From Rhizobium viscosum (GTDB taxonomy: Bacteria > Pseudomonadota > Alphaproteobacteria > Rhizobiales > Rhizobiaceae): DNA of 64,000 nt. The translations under genes were made by a program, and so were the position numbers. The DNA is taken from assembly GCF_014873945.1 (NCBI RefSeq), contig NZ_JADBEC010000002.1:930001-994000 (forward strand), written 5' to 3'. Below, piece by piece: positions 42,514 to 50,964 of this stretch (positions are counted from its first letter, which is position 1; every line of letters begins with the position of its first letter). The notes below the pieces were generated by a model. That model made no database searches, had not been told where the DNA came from, and saw nothing but the letters and a program-made list of their open reading frames with translations.

Positions 42514-43384
42514 AGACCGATTTGTGCTCTGCATGCTCGCGCCTGCAGTCGCCCTGCTTGGCCTGCTGGTCGCGTATCCGGTGGGCCTGTTGATATTCGA
42601 TTCCTTTTTCAAGGTCGAAACGATCACGCCCCACATACGCGAATGGGTTGGACTGAAAAACTATGTTGATGCGCTGACCTCTAAGCGCGTCGCCGAAAGC
42701 GCTATGCGGACCCTGCAATATTCGGTCTTTGCACTCTTTTTCGAATTCACCTTCGGATTCTGCGCCGCACTGCTGTTCTCCGCCATGGTGGGTCAATCGC
42801 GCTGGCACCGGACAATTTTTGCTCTGCCGCTGATGGTCCCGCCAATCGTCGCGGGCCTGTTGTGGCGATTTCTGCTGGTCGGCAATATCGGCATTCTGAA
42901 CTATGGCCTCGTTCGCCTGGGGCTTATCGACGATCCCAATGATATCGCCTGGCTGTCCAGCGAGGACATCGTCATCTATTCCGTCTCGTTCGCCGACATC
43001 TGGCTGACGACCTCCTTTGTCGCGCTCGTCTCCTATGCCGGGCTGACGAATATTCCGAGGGATTTGCTGGAAGCGGCGCGCATCGACGGGGCCAACGCGC
43101 TGAAGCGGTTCTGGCACGTCACCCTGCCTCTGATGCGCCCGGTGATCGCCGTCGTGGTGATCGTACGTGGCGTAGATGCCGCCAAGACCTTCGATCTCAT
43201 CTGGATTCAGACGCAGGGCGGTCCCCGCCACGCCTCCGAAGTGTTCTCGATGAACATCTATCAGCGCATGGTTCGTTTCGGCGATCTCGGCGAGGCCTCG
43301 GCTTCCGGCACGCTGTTCCTCCTCGTCATGATGGTTCTGGCGGCCGTTGCCTATTGGAGGATATGGAGGCCGGCCCATGCATAG
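42503..43384 (+). CDS. Sugar ABC transporter permease, MalF/UgpA type
   Basis: A 293-aa inner-membrane permease with six spans starting LCMLAPAVALLGLLVAYPVG. The EAA loop is LLEAARIDGANALKRFWHVTLPLMRP, which docks to the ATPase. It begins within a 14-codon leader ORF and overlaps the next permease gene by 8 bp. Together with its partner at 43377 it forms the translocation channel for the LacI-regulated operon. Confidence 0.93.
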   Translation: MSDEDRFVLCMLAPAVALLGLLVAYPVGLLIFDSFFKVETITPHIREWVGLKNYVDALTSKRVAESAMRTLQYSVFALFFEFTFGFCAALLFSAMVGQSRWHRTIFALPLMVPPIVAGLLWRFLLVGNIGILNYGLVRLGLIDDPNDIAWLSSEDIVIYSVSFADIWLTTSFVALVSYAGLTNIPRDLLEAARIDGANALKRFWHVTLPLMRPVIAVVVIVRGVDAAKTFDLIWIQTQGGPRHASEVFSMNIYQRMVRFGDLGEASASGTLFLLVMMVLAAVAYWRIWRPAHA

Positions 43385-44213
43385 AATGTCCCGCCTCAAT
43401 ACCAGCGGCGTCCTGATCAATGCGGCCGCTCTCGTGCTGGTGCTGTCCTACGCGCTGCCTTATATCTACCTGCTGATGACCTCCATCAAGCCGGCGGCCG
43501 ATGTCCAGCAGATCCCGCCGAGCTTCTTTCCCGCCGTCATATCGTTCGAGAATTTTCGCGAAGTCCTGCAATCTTCTGCCTTGCCGAAGGCCTTCCTCAG
43601 TTCTCTCACGGTGGCGGCCCTGACGACGGCGCTTTCGCTGCTGGTGGCCGTGCCCGCCGCCTACGTTGCGACGCAGTATCGCCGCCGGATCACGACGCTT
43701 TTCCTGCTTTTTGCTCTGGTCACCCGCATGGTGCCGTCGGTGTCTCTGGGCGTGCCGCTGTTCCAGCTTTTGAAGTCCATGGGCCTGCTCGACACCATTC
43801 CGGGGTTGGTCCTGGCCCACACTTCAGCCGCGGTGCCGCTGGCGCTGCTACTCATGTCCGCCTTCTTCGAAGGCGTGCCGAAAGAGCTTGAAGAGGCCGC
43901 ACGCATCGATGGCTGCACGCGCTTCCAAGCCTTTCGAAAGATCATACTTCCGGTGATGACGGGCGGGATCGCGGTGACCGCGCTCTTCACCTTCATCACC
44001 AGCTGGAACGAGTTCCTTTATGCGCTGCTGCTGACGTCGGAAGCGACGAAGACGGCCCCGATCGTCATTGCCGAATACAATTCCGTCTATGGGCTTGCCT
44101 GGGGAGCGATGACCGCAGCCGCGGTGCTCTATTCGCTGCCCGTCATCATCGTAACGCTCGCACTTCAAAAACAGATCGTCGGCGGCCTGACGTTCGGCGC
44201 TGTCAAGGGATGA
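43377..44213 (+). CDS. Sugar ABC transporter permease, MalG/UgpE type
   Basis: A 278-aa permease of six spans with a typical MalG-like EAA loop (ELEEAARIDGCTRFQAFRKIILP) and SWNEFLYALLL motif. The ATG at 43377 has GGAGGCCGGCCC before it and overlaps the upstream permease by 8 bp. An in-frame upstream start exists at 43347 but has weaker support. The ATPase gene follows after 10 bp. Confidence 0.93.
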   Translation: MHRMSRLNTSGVLINAAALVLVLSYALPYIYLLMTSIKPAADVQQIPPSFFPAVISFENFREVLQSSALPKAFLSSLTVAALTTALSLLVAVPAAYVATQYRRRITTLFLLFALVTRMVPSVSLGVPLFQLLKSMGLLDTIPGLVLAHTSAAVPLALLLMSAFFEGVPKELEEAARIDGCTRFQAFRKIILPVMTGGIAVTALFTFITSWNEFLYALLLTSEATKTAPIVIAEYNSVYGLAWGAMTAAAVLYSLPVIIVTLALQKQIVGGLTFGAVKG

Positions 44214-44223
44214 GGAGGCATGC

Positions 44224-45366
44224 ATGGCCGACATAGAACTGCGCAATATCAACAAGATCTACGGCAACAGCTTCCACGCCCTTCACGATCTGAACTTCGA
44301 CATCAGAGATGGTGAGTTCATGGTATTTGTCGGGCCATCGGGATGCGGGAAGTCGACGGCGCTCAGAATGATCGCCGGGCTGGAGAGCATTTCCAGTGGC
44401 GAACTCAGGATCGGTAGCCGGGTCGTCAACCATGTCGATCCCAAGGACCGCGACATTGCCATGGTGTTCCAGTCCTACGCGCTCTATCCGCACAAGACCG
44501 TGCGCGAGAACATCGCGTTTCCCCTGCTGATGGCGGGATTGCCGAAGGCCGAGATCGACAGTCGCGTAAACGAGGCGGCGCGCATCCTCGAACTGACGGT
44601 ACTGCTTGACCGCAAGCCGGCGCTCCTCTCCGGCGGCCAGCGCCAACGCGTCGCGATGGGTCGCGCGATCGTCCGCAAGCCGGCTGCCTTCCTGATGGAT
44701 GAACCGCTCTCCAACCTCGATGCCAAGCTGCGCGTGCAGATGCGGGCCGAGATCGCCAGCCTGCAAAGAAGACTCAACGTCACGACGATCTACGTTACGC
44801 ATGACCAGGTCGAGGCGATGACGATGGGCGATCGCGTCGCGGTGATGAAAGGCGGCGTGCTGCAGCAAGTCGACACACCGAACAACCTCTACAATCGCCC
44901 CGACAATGTCTTTGTCGCCGCCTTTATCGGATCGCCCTCGATGAACTTGTACGAGGCTGTCCTGGATGGAAGGACGTTGACCCTGGGCAGCAACAATTTC
45001 CAGATCCCTGACCGGGTCTTCGAATGCCGCCCCTCGCTCAGCGGTGCGTCGAACCGTCAGGTCATTGTCGGTATCCGGCCCGAGCACATGAACGACGCCG
45101 CCGTCCGGCCGTCTTCGGCCGAGATCTCGGCCCCGGTCACCCTCGTTGAGGCGCTAGGTTCTGAATCCATGGTGCATTTGAATATCGATGCACCCTGGGT
45201 GGATGCTGGCGACCTGGACGCCGTCGCCGACATCGGCGACAGAAAAGCTGCCGTAGCCCGCTTTTCTTCCAAGAGCACAGCACGCGCAGGTGAGATCGCG
45301 CGCATCGCTGTCGATGCCGAAGAACTTCATTTCTTTGAACCTGATACCCGCACCAGCATCTGGTGA
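44224..45366 (+). CDS. Sugar ABC transporter ATP-binding protein, UgpC/MsmX type
   Basis: A 380-aa ATPase with Walker A (GPSGCGKSTALR), Q-loop (MVFQSYALYP), signature LSGGQRQR, Walker B (FLMDEPLSNLD), H-loop (YVTHDQVEAMTM) and the C-terminal OB/TOBE domain (GIRPEHM). GAGGAGGC precedes the ATG. It energises the import of the operon's substrate. The 178 bp between it and the GH91 gene hold no gene I can support. Confidence 0.94.
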   Translation: MADIELRNINKIYGNSFHALHDLNFDIRDGEFMVFVGPSGCGKSTALRMIAGLESISSGELRIGSRVVNHVDPKDRDIAMVFQSYALYPHKTVRENIAFPLLMAGLPKAEIDSRVNEAARILELTVLLDRKPALLSGGQRQRVAMGRAIVRKPAAFLMDEPLSNLDAKLRVQMRAEIASLQRRLNVTTIYVTHDQVEAMTMGDRVAVMKGGVLQQVDTPNNLYNRPDNVFVAAFIGSPSMNLYEAVLDGRTLTLGSNNFQIPDRVFECRPSLSGASNRQVIVGIRPEHMNDAAVRPSSAEISAPVTLVEALGSESMVHLNIDAPWVDAGDLDAVADIGDRKAAVARFSSKSTARAGEIARIAVDAEELHFFEPDTRTSIW

Positions 45367-45544
45367 TGGTACAGCCAGCAGAAAAACAGGAATGACGAGT
45401 CCATCTACCGCAACCAATCGCCTGCTACCCTTTCGGCTCGCACTACGAACTCAAACAAAGAGCCGGTGAACGCATTTGCCCAGGCGGGTTGCGAGCGACA
45501 AGCCCATCAAGAACATCCGTCTACTTTCCGCTGGGGAGTAAGAC

Positions 45545-46921
45545 ATGTCCGAGGAGACAATAATAATGGTCAGCGAAAACTGTTACGACGTAACGAAGTA
45601 TCCCGTAGGGAATCCCTATGAGGATATCGGAGCGGTCATCAATAGCATCATTGCTGACATCAAGAGCAGGCAAGCGGTTGCCGACCTAAAAGATGGCGGA
45701 AAACCTGGAGCAGTTATCTATATACCGCCCGGCGATTATCGTCTTGTCACTCAAGTCGTTATAGACGTGAGCTTTCTGAAAATTATGGGCTCTGGACATG
45801 GATTTACGTCCTCGAGCATCCGTTTCAACACGCCCATAAACGAACTGGCACAGTGGCGCGAAGTATGGCCGGGCGGAAGCCGCATACTTGTGGACATTTC
45901 TCCTGAGGCCGCTGACGGTGAGGCTGCTGGAGCCGCATTTCATGTCAAGCGCACCGGAAATCCTCGTATAAGCTCTGTCGAGTTTGCTGACTTTTGCATC
46001 GATGGCCTGCACTTCACCGACGATGGTTCGGGGCAAAATGATGCGGAAAATACATACAAGAATGACAAAACGGGAATCTATGTCGGCAGCGCCAATGACT
46101 CATTCCGAATAACGGGGATGGGTCTTATCTATCTGGAGCATGGAGTTACTGTTCACGATGCAGATGCGCTGGCGATAGATAACAACTTCATTGCGGAGTG
46201 CGGCAACTGTATCGAATTGAAAGGTATGGGGCAGGCCTCAAGAATAGCAAACAATTTTATCGGAGCCGGATATAGAGGGCATTCAATCTATGCTGAAAAT
46301 TATGGGGGCATTCTAGTATCCTCAAACAACGTATTCCCTCGAGGAGCGAGCAGTGTCTATTTCTCCGGCGTCGTGCGCTCCTCGATCACGGGAAATAGAT
46401 TCCACTCTTTTTATCCGGGAATGTTGGTTTTTGCTGCTAATTGCTGCGAGAACTTGGTGTCCTCAAATCACTTTTTGCGAGATCGCGAGCCATGGGCGCC
46501 GATGCAGAAATACGATAACGGTCTGGATGATCTGTTCGGACTTTTGCACATTGACGGCAGCAACAACTCGGTAATCGCGAACCACATTTCGGAAACAATA
46601 GACACGCAGTTTATCAAGCCACACGCCGTCAAGCCGGTGATAATCAATGTGGTTTCCGGTACCGGCAATTACATTGCCAACAATCACATTGTGGCCACAA
46701 CCGAAGTATCGCAGATCAACGATGCACCAAACAGCGCCTGTTTTTCAACACAAGTCGGCGCCTTGCTTTCAACCAGCGATCTGAAAGCCCTCGAAGTGAC
46801 GGCAGTGCTAGTGCAACAGGGGTCGGTACGGAACACAATCCTGGATTCAGGCAATGACGAACAGGTTGAGATCGACAGAACAGTGAATGCATTCAGGAGC
46901 ACTCCCGTTCCTGGGCAATAG
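45545..46921 (+). CDS. GH91 family enzyme: inulin fructotransferase / difructose-anhydride hydrolase, no signal peptide
   Basis: A 458-aa right-handed beta-helix protein. The segment YDVTKYPVGNPYEDIGAV, PGAVIYIPPGDYRLVTQVVID and IMGSGHGFTSSSIRFNTP closely match, from memory, GH91 inulin fructotransferases, which form difructose anhydride III or I. Some GH91 members instead hydrolyse difructose anhydride to inulobiose. The N terminus (MSEETIIMVSENC) has no signal sequence, whereas polymer-degrading members are secreted. With an importer in the same operon, a cytoplasmic difructose-anhydride hydrolase is the more likely role. GGGGAG precedes the ATG. Confidence 0.85.
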   Translation: MSEETIIMVSENCYDVTKYPVGNPYEDIGAVINSIIADIKSRQAVADLKDGGKPGAVIYIPPGDYRLVTQVVIDVSFLKIMGSGHGFTSSSIRFNTPINELAQWREVWPGGSRILVDISPEAADGEAAGAAFHVKRTGNPRISSVEFADFCIDGLHFTDDGSGQNDAENTYKNDKTGIYVGSANDSFRITGMGLIYLEHGVTVHDADALAIDNNFIAECGNCIELKGMGQASRIANNFIGAGYRGHSIYAENYGGILVSSNNVFPRGASSVYFSGVVRSSITGNRFHSFYPGMLVFAANCCENLVSSNHFLRDREPWAPMQKYDNGLDDLFGLLHIDGSNNSVIANHISETIDTQFIKPHAVKPVIINVVSGTGNYIANNHIVATTEVSQINDAPNSACFSTQVGALLSTSDLKALEVTAVLVQQGSVRNTILDSGNDEQVEIDRTVNAFRSTPVPGQ

Positions 46922-46996
46922 TCGGCAATTTTCAATGTAGAGCGAGCTTAGCTAGACCGCCGGTCGAAAATTCAGTGGCTATTTGGAGATGTATTC

Positions 46997-47035
46997 ATGG
47001 CGAACCAAATGGAAAACGGGAAGTTGGCCCGTTGA
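46997..47035 (+). CDS. 12-codon leader ORF coupled to the GH32 gene
   Basis: The frame MANQMENGKLAR starts 8 bp after GGAG and ends with a TGA that overlaps the GH32 ATG (TGATG). It may recruit ribosomes for the GH32 gene, whose own start has a poor site. A one-base frameshift error joining the two frames is also possible. Confidence 0.35.
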   Translation: MANQMENGKLAR

Positions 47036-48696
47036 TGAAGCAAAACCTATTCCTCCCCGCGGGGTACCGCTTGGAATTTTGGGCCGCCGGCAACGGCTTT
47101 TTTCGTATCAGCATCGATGGAAAAACGGTTTGGCAGGTTCCGTCATTTGCCACTCATCCGGAGTTTTTCACGTATCATCACAGTGAAGCTTGCGAGGTCA
47201 CCATCGTCACCAATGCGCCGGGCGGTGTTCTTTGGGCCTACGGGTATCAGCATCAAACCGTGAACGAGACCGGCATAACAGTCTTTGAATTTTCGGAAGA
47301 AGGGATCCTTCAACGCACCGGTGCGGAAATAAAAGATTGGCTTCGGTCCGTTCCGGATCGTCCCGCGCTTCATTTCTCGCCAATCCGGCATTGGATGAAC
47401 GATCCCGTAGGTCTCTGCAAGATCGGCGAGCTATGGCACCTCTTCTATCAATTCCATCCCGCTGGCGGCGACTGGGGGCCGATGCATTGGGGACATGCGG
47501 CCAGCCGCGATCTGGTCAATTGGTTGCACATGCCGGTTTTCCTACACCCGGAACAAAACCTTTGGCGTCTTGGCGCCACTGGAGGAGCATTTTCCGGCAA
47601 CGCCTTTTTAGATCGAGATGGAAGATTGATGTTCTTCTATACAGAGCGCTTGCCGGCGTATGATTTGTTCGAGGGCTATCGAGAAGTTCAGAAAATCGCC
47701 TACCCAGATCGGAGGATGATCAAGGCGGAAGCCATTGTGACGGTGTTGGAACAGCGTCCCGACGGGGTAGAACACGACTTCCGTGATCCAAAGGTTTGGT
47801 GGGACGACGCAGCCAACGCCTATCGCATGATTCTCGGCGCATCGATCGAGGGCGATCCCGCGGTCTTGTTGTTTGGCTCCGGCGATGGCCTTGATTGGCA
47901 ATATATCAGGCCGCTCTACCGCGCGCCGGTCAACTTCCGCCAAGAAGGCGCACGTGCGGTCGAATGCCCGGATTTTCTTCGGCTGGGGGATAAGTGGGTT
48001 CTGGTGATGGGTTTTGTGGGCCATGTCGAGCCACGAACACAGCGCCACAATCTTCTTTACGCGCTGATCGGTGAGTTTAACGAGGACCATTTCGTGCCCG
48101 ACACGCCGGAACTGCAATTGCTGGATTTTGGGACTGACTATTACGCGATGCAGAGTTTCGAGGCAGACGGACGTCAGATCGCGTTTGCCTGGCTTTTCAA
48201 CTGGGAATATCGCAAGCCCGAGGGTTCATCCTATTCCGGCGAAATGTCCCTGCCCCGCGTTTTAAGCCTGAGCGAAGACAAGAAGAGGCTGCTCATGCTG
48301 CCGGTGATTGAAGTCGACGGGCACTATGCCGCCGACCCAGTTATTGAAAACCAAAGTGGCCAATACTCGCTGCCGAAAGCTCCCATTGAAATCCGGCTTG
48401 CCGGGCCGCTCGAAGGCAGCAAGCTTGTCGCGACGAAAGGTGGCGAGCTTGCTTTCGAGGTAAGCGTCGCCGACGGCATCCTATTGATTCGCCTCGCCGA
48501 GGACGACGGCTCAATCCACTATGTGGCGGAGCTCGGCGAGGCGAAGGACCTTCGTCTGTTTCATGACTGCGGAATCGTCGAGATCTTCGCCGACGGCGGA
48601 GCGGTTTGTGGAACGCGCCGCGGCTACGTGAATATCGACCCCGATCGCCTGGAAATCTCAACCACTGCAGCAGCGCGGGTGCTTGAAAGACATTAG
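47035..48696 (+). CDS. GH32 beta-fructosidase with N-terminal extension
   Basis: A 553-aa glycoside hydrolase of family 32. The nucleophile motif is HWMNDPVGL, the transition-state motif FRDPKVWW and the acid/base motif ECPDFL; a C-terminal beta-sandwich ends the protein. About 110 residues precede the five-blade propeller, longer than in simple invertases. There is no signal peptide, so it acts in the cytoplasm, releasing fructose from inulobiose, sucrose or fructo-oligosaccharides. The ATG at 47035 is coupled to a 12-codon ORF; a GTG at 46975 in frame would add 20 residues. It is the last gene of the LacI operon. Confidence 0.85.
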   Translation: MKQNLFLPAGYRLEFWAAGNGFFRISIDGKTVWQVPSFATHPEFFTYHHSEACEVTIVTNAPGGVLWAYGYQHQTVNETGITVFEFSEEGILQRTGAEIKDWLRSVPDRPALHFSPIRHWMNDPVGLCKIGELWHLFYQFHPAGGDWGPMHWGHAASRDLVNWLHMPVFLHPEQNLWRLGATGGAFSGNAFLDRDGRLMFFYTERLPAYDLFEGYREVQKIAYPDRRMIKAEAIVTVLEQRPDGVEHDFRDPKVWWDDAANAYRMILGASIEGDPAVLLFGSGDGLDWQYIRPLYRAPVNFRQEGARAVECPDFLRLGDKWVLVMGFVGHVEPRTQRHNLLYALIGEFNEDHFVPDTPELQLLDFGTDYYAMQSFEADGRQIAFAWLFNWEYRKPEGSSYSGEMSLPRVLSLSEDKKRLLMLPVIEVDGHYAADPVIENQSGQYSLPKAPIEIRLAGPLEGSKLVATKGGELAFEVSVADGILLIRLAEDDGSIHYVAELGEAKDLRLFHDCGIVEIFADGGAVCGTRRGYVNIDPDRLEISTTAAARVLERH

Positions 48697-48697
48697 A

Positions 48698-49021
48698 TTA
48701 CGGCTTCACTTGCCGTGCAACGACCGGGCGGCTCGACGCACTCATCTCGCAGAACTCGCCCTGGACAAGCAAAAGGGCGGAAATGCCGGCCTCGTTCGCG
48801 GCCCGCAAAAGCGCTTGCCGAAGCTCCTCCGGGCTGGTTTCCCCAACGAGGGCATCAGCGCAGGCCTTTACGGCGATGACGTAGTCCTCCCCGTCGTCGA
48901 GCGGCCAATCCTGGATGAGAACGCGTGCCGCGTCGATGACATTGCGGATGACCGTTCGCGGCTGCTTGTTATGGAAATTGAGGCCGATCGGCGCAAAGGC
49001 CGAATATCTATTCGTCGTCAT
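48698..49021 (-). CDS. DUF982-family small protein
   Basis: A 107-aa protein with the DUF982 layout common in rhizobia: VIRNVIDAARVLIQDWPLDDGEDY, then a cysteine-containing helix (AVKACADALVGE) and RQALLRAANEAG. Function is unknown. I chose ATG at 49021 (MTTNRYSAF); an upstream in-frame ATG at 49081 would add 20 residues without a ribosome binding site. It is convergent with the GH32 gene, with one base between the stops, and lies at the edge of a stretch of gene remnants. Confidence 0.7.
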   Translation of the reverse strand: MTTNRYSAFAPIGLNFHNKQPRTVIRNVIDAARVLIQDWPLDDGEDYVIAVKACADALVGETSPEELRQALLRAANEAGISALLLVQGEFCEMSASSRPVVARQVKP

Positions 49022-49146
49022 GCCTTCACCCATTCCATTGAAAATGGATTCATACACCACCATGCCGTAGTTGTATTTCACATAGTTAAAATAGCGTTAA
49101 CGTGCCGAGAGCCCTCTATTGTTGAGAACCTCGGCCGAAGAGCAGG

Positions 49147-49347
49147 CTAGCTCCTGCCGACGGCCGGGCAGCCTTCGAAAAGGTGCGGTGGACGCGTAGG
49201 TCATCTGGGATCCCTTCCAGGCAGCGGCGGAAGTCGCGATCGAGGCGCGGGAACTGAGCAACGGCGAAGGCCTCGTTCCCAACCACCAGTTCTATCTCGG
49301 CACCAAGGCGCTGGTCGACGTTCACGCCGAGGCGATCGATGTCTTGA
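49147..49347 (+). pseudogene. Remnant of an SsuA-like aliphatic sulfonate-binding protein
   Basis: Translation in two frames yields the SsuA pattern LAPADGRAAFEK, then GAVDA, an in-frame TAG where Trp is expected, then VIWDPFQAAAE and GLVPNHQFYLGTKAL. One base is missing after AAAAGG, producing a frameshift at about 49183, and the TGG codon is now TAG. Both ends of the gene are gone. This is a decayed piece of a sulfonate ABC transporter binding-protein gene. Confidence 0.7.
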
Positions 49348-49483
49348 TCAAGGCCAGGCCTTTATCTCAATGCCGACAATGCGTCCTCTTCTGTCTTCGA
49401 TAATGATATCGACTTCGTTCTGCTGCTTGTCGCGAAAGTGTGAGAACTCAAAGCGTTCTTCCCCGCCTGCAGCGGAGTGCCCC
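49348..49483 (-). pseudogene. Remnant of a DUF4143 AAA-type ATPase C terminus
   Basis: On the minus strand an open stretch reads FEFSHFRDKQQNEVDIIIED and RRGRIVGIEIKAWP, the nuclease-like C-terminal motif (EVDxxIE...IEIKA) of DUF4143-containing ATPases. It has no ATPase domain upstream and stops at 49348. It abuts the SsuA remnant, so two broken genes were joined here by deletion or recombination. Confidence 0.65.
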
Positions 49484-49732
49484 TGGCTGACATCCCCCGA
49501 CCGTTCGCACCTCGGCGGGGTCTTGCCTATTTTTCTTGAAGGCGTCAGATGTCACCGTTCTCCGCCACGCAAAGAACAGCTAGTTCCTTCAATCAATAAG
49601 ACTGCCTGCGGCCTCCGACAGCGACCCGCCCACCAAGTCCATGCGGCGACGGGAATTATTGCGCACTAAGCGCGAGACGGCGTTCATGCTAGATTGGCCC
49701 TCCAGAAATCAACCACTTCGAGCGAAACAGCC

Positions 49733-49912
49733 ATGGCAGCAGGAAACAAATCGTCCCAGGCGGGAGCGCCGCATAAACGTCGCCACAAATTCAATCCCAA
49801 GCGAGGCCCGAAGCCACATGTACTCGCCCAGGCCAATCGCACTGTTTTACGGATGGTTTCCGTGGTGGTAGTTGCTTTTCTCGTCGTCGTCGCCGTTCAG
49901 GCATTGTGGTAA
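49733..49912 (+). CDS. Small basic protein with C-terminal membrane anchor, 59 aa
   Basis: The product begins MAAGNKSSQAGAPHKRRHKF, continues with a basic region (NPKRGPKPHVLAQANRTVLR) and ends in one membrane span (MVSVVVVAFLVVVAVQALW). Thus the N terminus would face the cytoplasm. No function known to me. An in-frame ATG at 49694 would lengthen it, but the basic start is more protein-like. The 49484-49732 stretch before it holds nothing recognised. Confidence 0.55.
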   Translation: MAAGNKSSQAGAPHKRRHKFNPKRGPKPHVLAQANRTVLRMVSVVVVAFLVVVAVQALW

Positions 49913-50024
49913 ACCGCTTGCCGAACCAGCCGAGATTTTCGAGCACACCATCGAACGGATGCCGCGCCCTTTCCACAAGCCAACGAGTTCGCGCGGCTCG
50001 ATCGAGGCCGGGCTTAGGAATGTC

Positions 50025-50933
50025 TCAAGGGTGGTCTGCTGTTCTCTCACCAGATGATTTCCCCTTACGCTCTTCGGCTCGCCGTCTGGATCTAGCGTTG
50101 CGTCTTGCCACCCGCAACTCCTCGAGCGTTGGCACCCACCAACCGCGGTCGCGCTCGCCTTGTTCCGGCGCCGTCCGGACTGGCCAGGTCGTCACCAGTT
50201 CTTCCAACGTGCCTGTTCGCCAAGACGCCCAGACATATTCCTCGCCATCCGCCGCGGGAAAGTAGAAGACATCGATCGTCACCGGGTCGGCCAGCTCGCC
50301 GTCCGTGCCGGTGAAGAAAATCACTCCGATATGCGTGCTGATCGCGCGCTCGAGCGGCGGGGCGTCCTCGGCAGGGACCGGGTAACGTTTCCGCCGGCGC
50401 TCCCTTGTCCTCGCCTTGGACGCAGCCTCTTCCGCCGTTCCCTTGATCGCCTTGCGCCGCGCCAGCCGAGCCTCCGGCTCGCTGCGCTCGGCCGCCGCCT
50501 CGATCGCCGGCCATCGTTGCCGAAGTTCTTCGAAGGAACGGTAGGGAACGGTCCAGAGGCGGCGATCGGCGTCCCAGCGCGCATATGGGATCTCTCGGAT
50601 TTCGTTGACAACGGTCCGTGAATAGGGCGTCCGGATCTGGAAGGCCGCGGGTGCTGTTTCGAGATAGCAGCTTTCGATTGGCTCGAATGCAAAGGCGTCC
50701 CTGCCCTTCTCGTCGGCGAAGCTGTCAGCCTCGGCTTCCATTTCGGCGAGCCAGCGGCCGATGCGCCTCTCGGCGGTGCGGCCGGGCACGAACCAGGCAT
50801 TGAGACGGTCACTCCACCGAGCACGCGGAAACGCCTGCCGAAACCGCTCGACCGTTGTCCGGTCGTGCGGCAGGTCGGTCGTTGCACCCTCGCCTGGGGG
50901 TGGTCTGGATCTGTCCTTCGTTTCCTTGTCCAT
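50025..50933 (-). CDS. HARP-domain-like protein next to LigD
   Basis: A 302-aa protein. Two repeats of a motif with FPxARWSDRLNAWFVPG (about residues 30-60) and IPYARWDADRRLWTVPYRSFEEL (about 110-135) resemble the HARP domain of the SMARCAL1 annealing helicase, but there is no helicase. A basic linker (KARTRERRRKRYP) and a C-terminal beta-rich domain (GVIFFTGTDGELADPVTIDVF) follow. It begins 31 bp after LigD ends, so a role in DNA-end or strand annealing during repair is suggested. Start chosen at MDKETKDRSR. Confidence 0.75.
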   Translation of the reverse strand: MDKETKDRSRPPPGEGATTDLPHDRTTVERFRQAFPRARWSDRLNAWFVPGRTAERRIGRWLAEMEAEADSFADEKGRDAFAFEPIESCYLETAPAAFQIRTPYSRTVVNEIREIPYARWDADRRLWTVPYRSFEELRQRWPAIEAAAERSEPEARLARRKAIKGTAEEAASKARTRERRRKRYPVPAEDAPPLERAISTHIGVIFFTGTDGELADPVTIDVFYFPAADGEEYVWASWRTGTLEELVTTWPVRTAPEQGERDRGWWVPTLEELRVARRNARSRRRAEERKGKSSGERTADHP

Positions 50934-50964
50934 GTGACATCGACCGGGAGCCGCCCTTCGCAGA

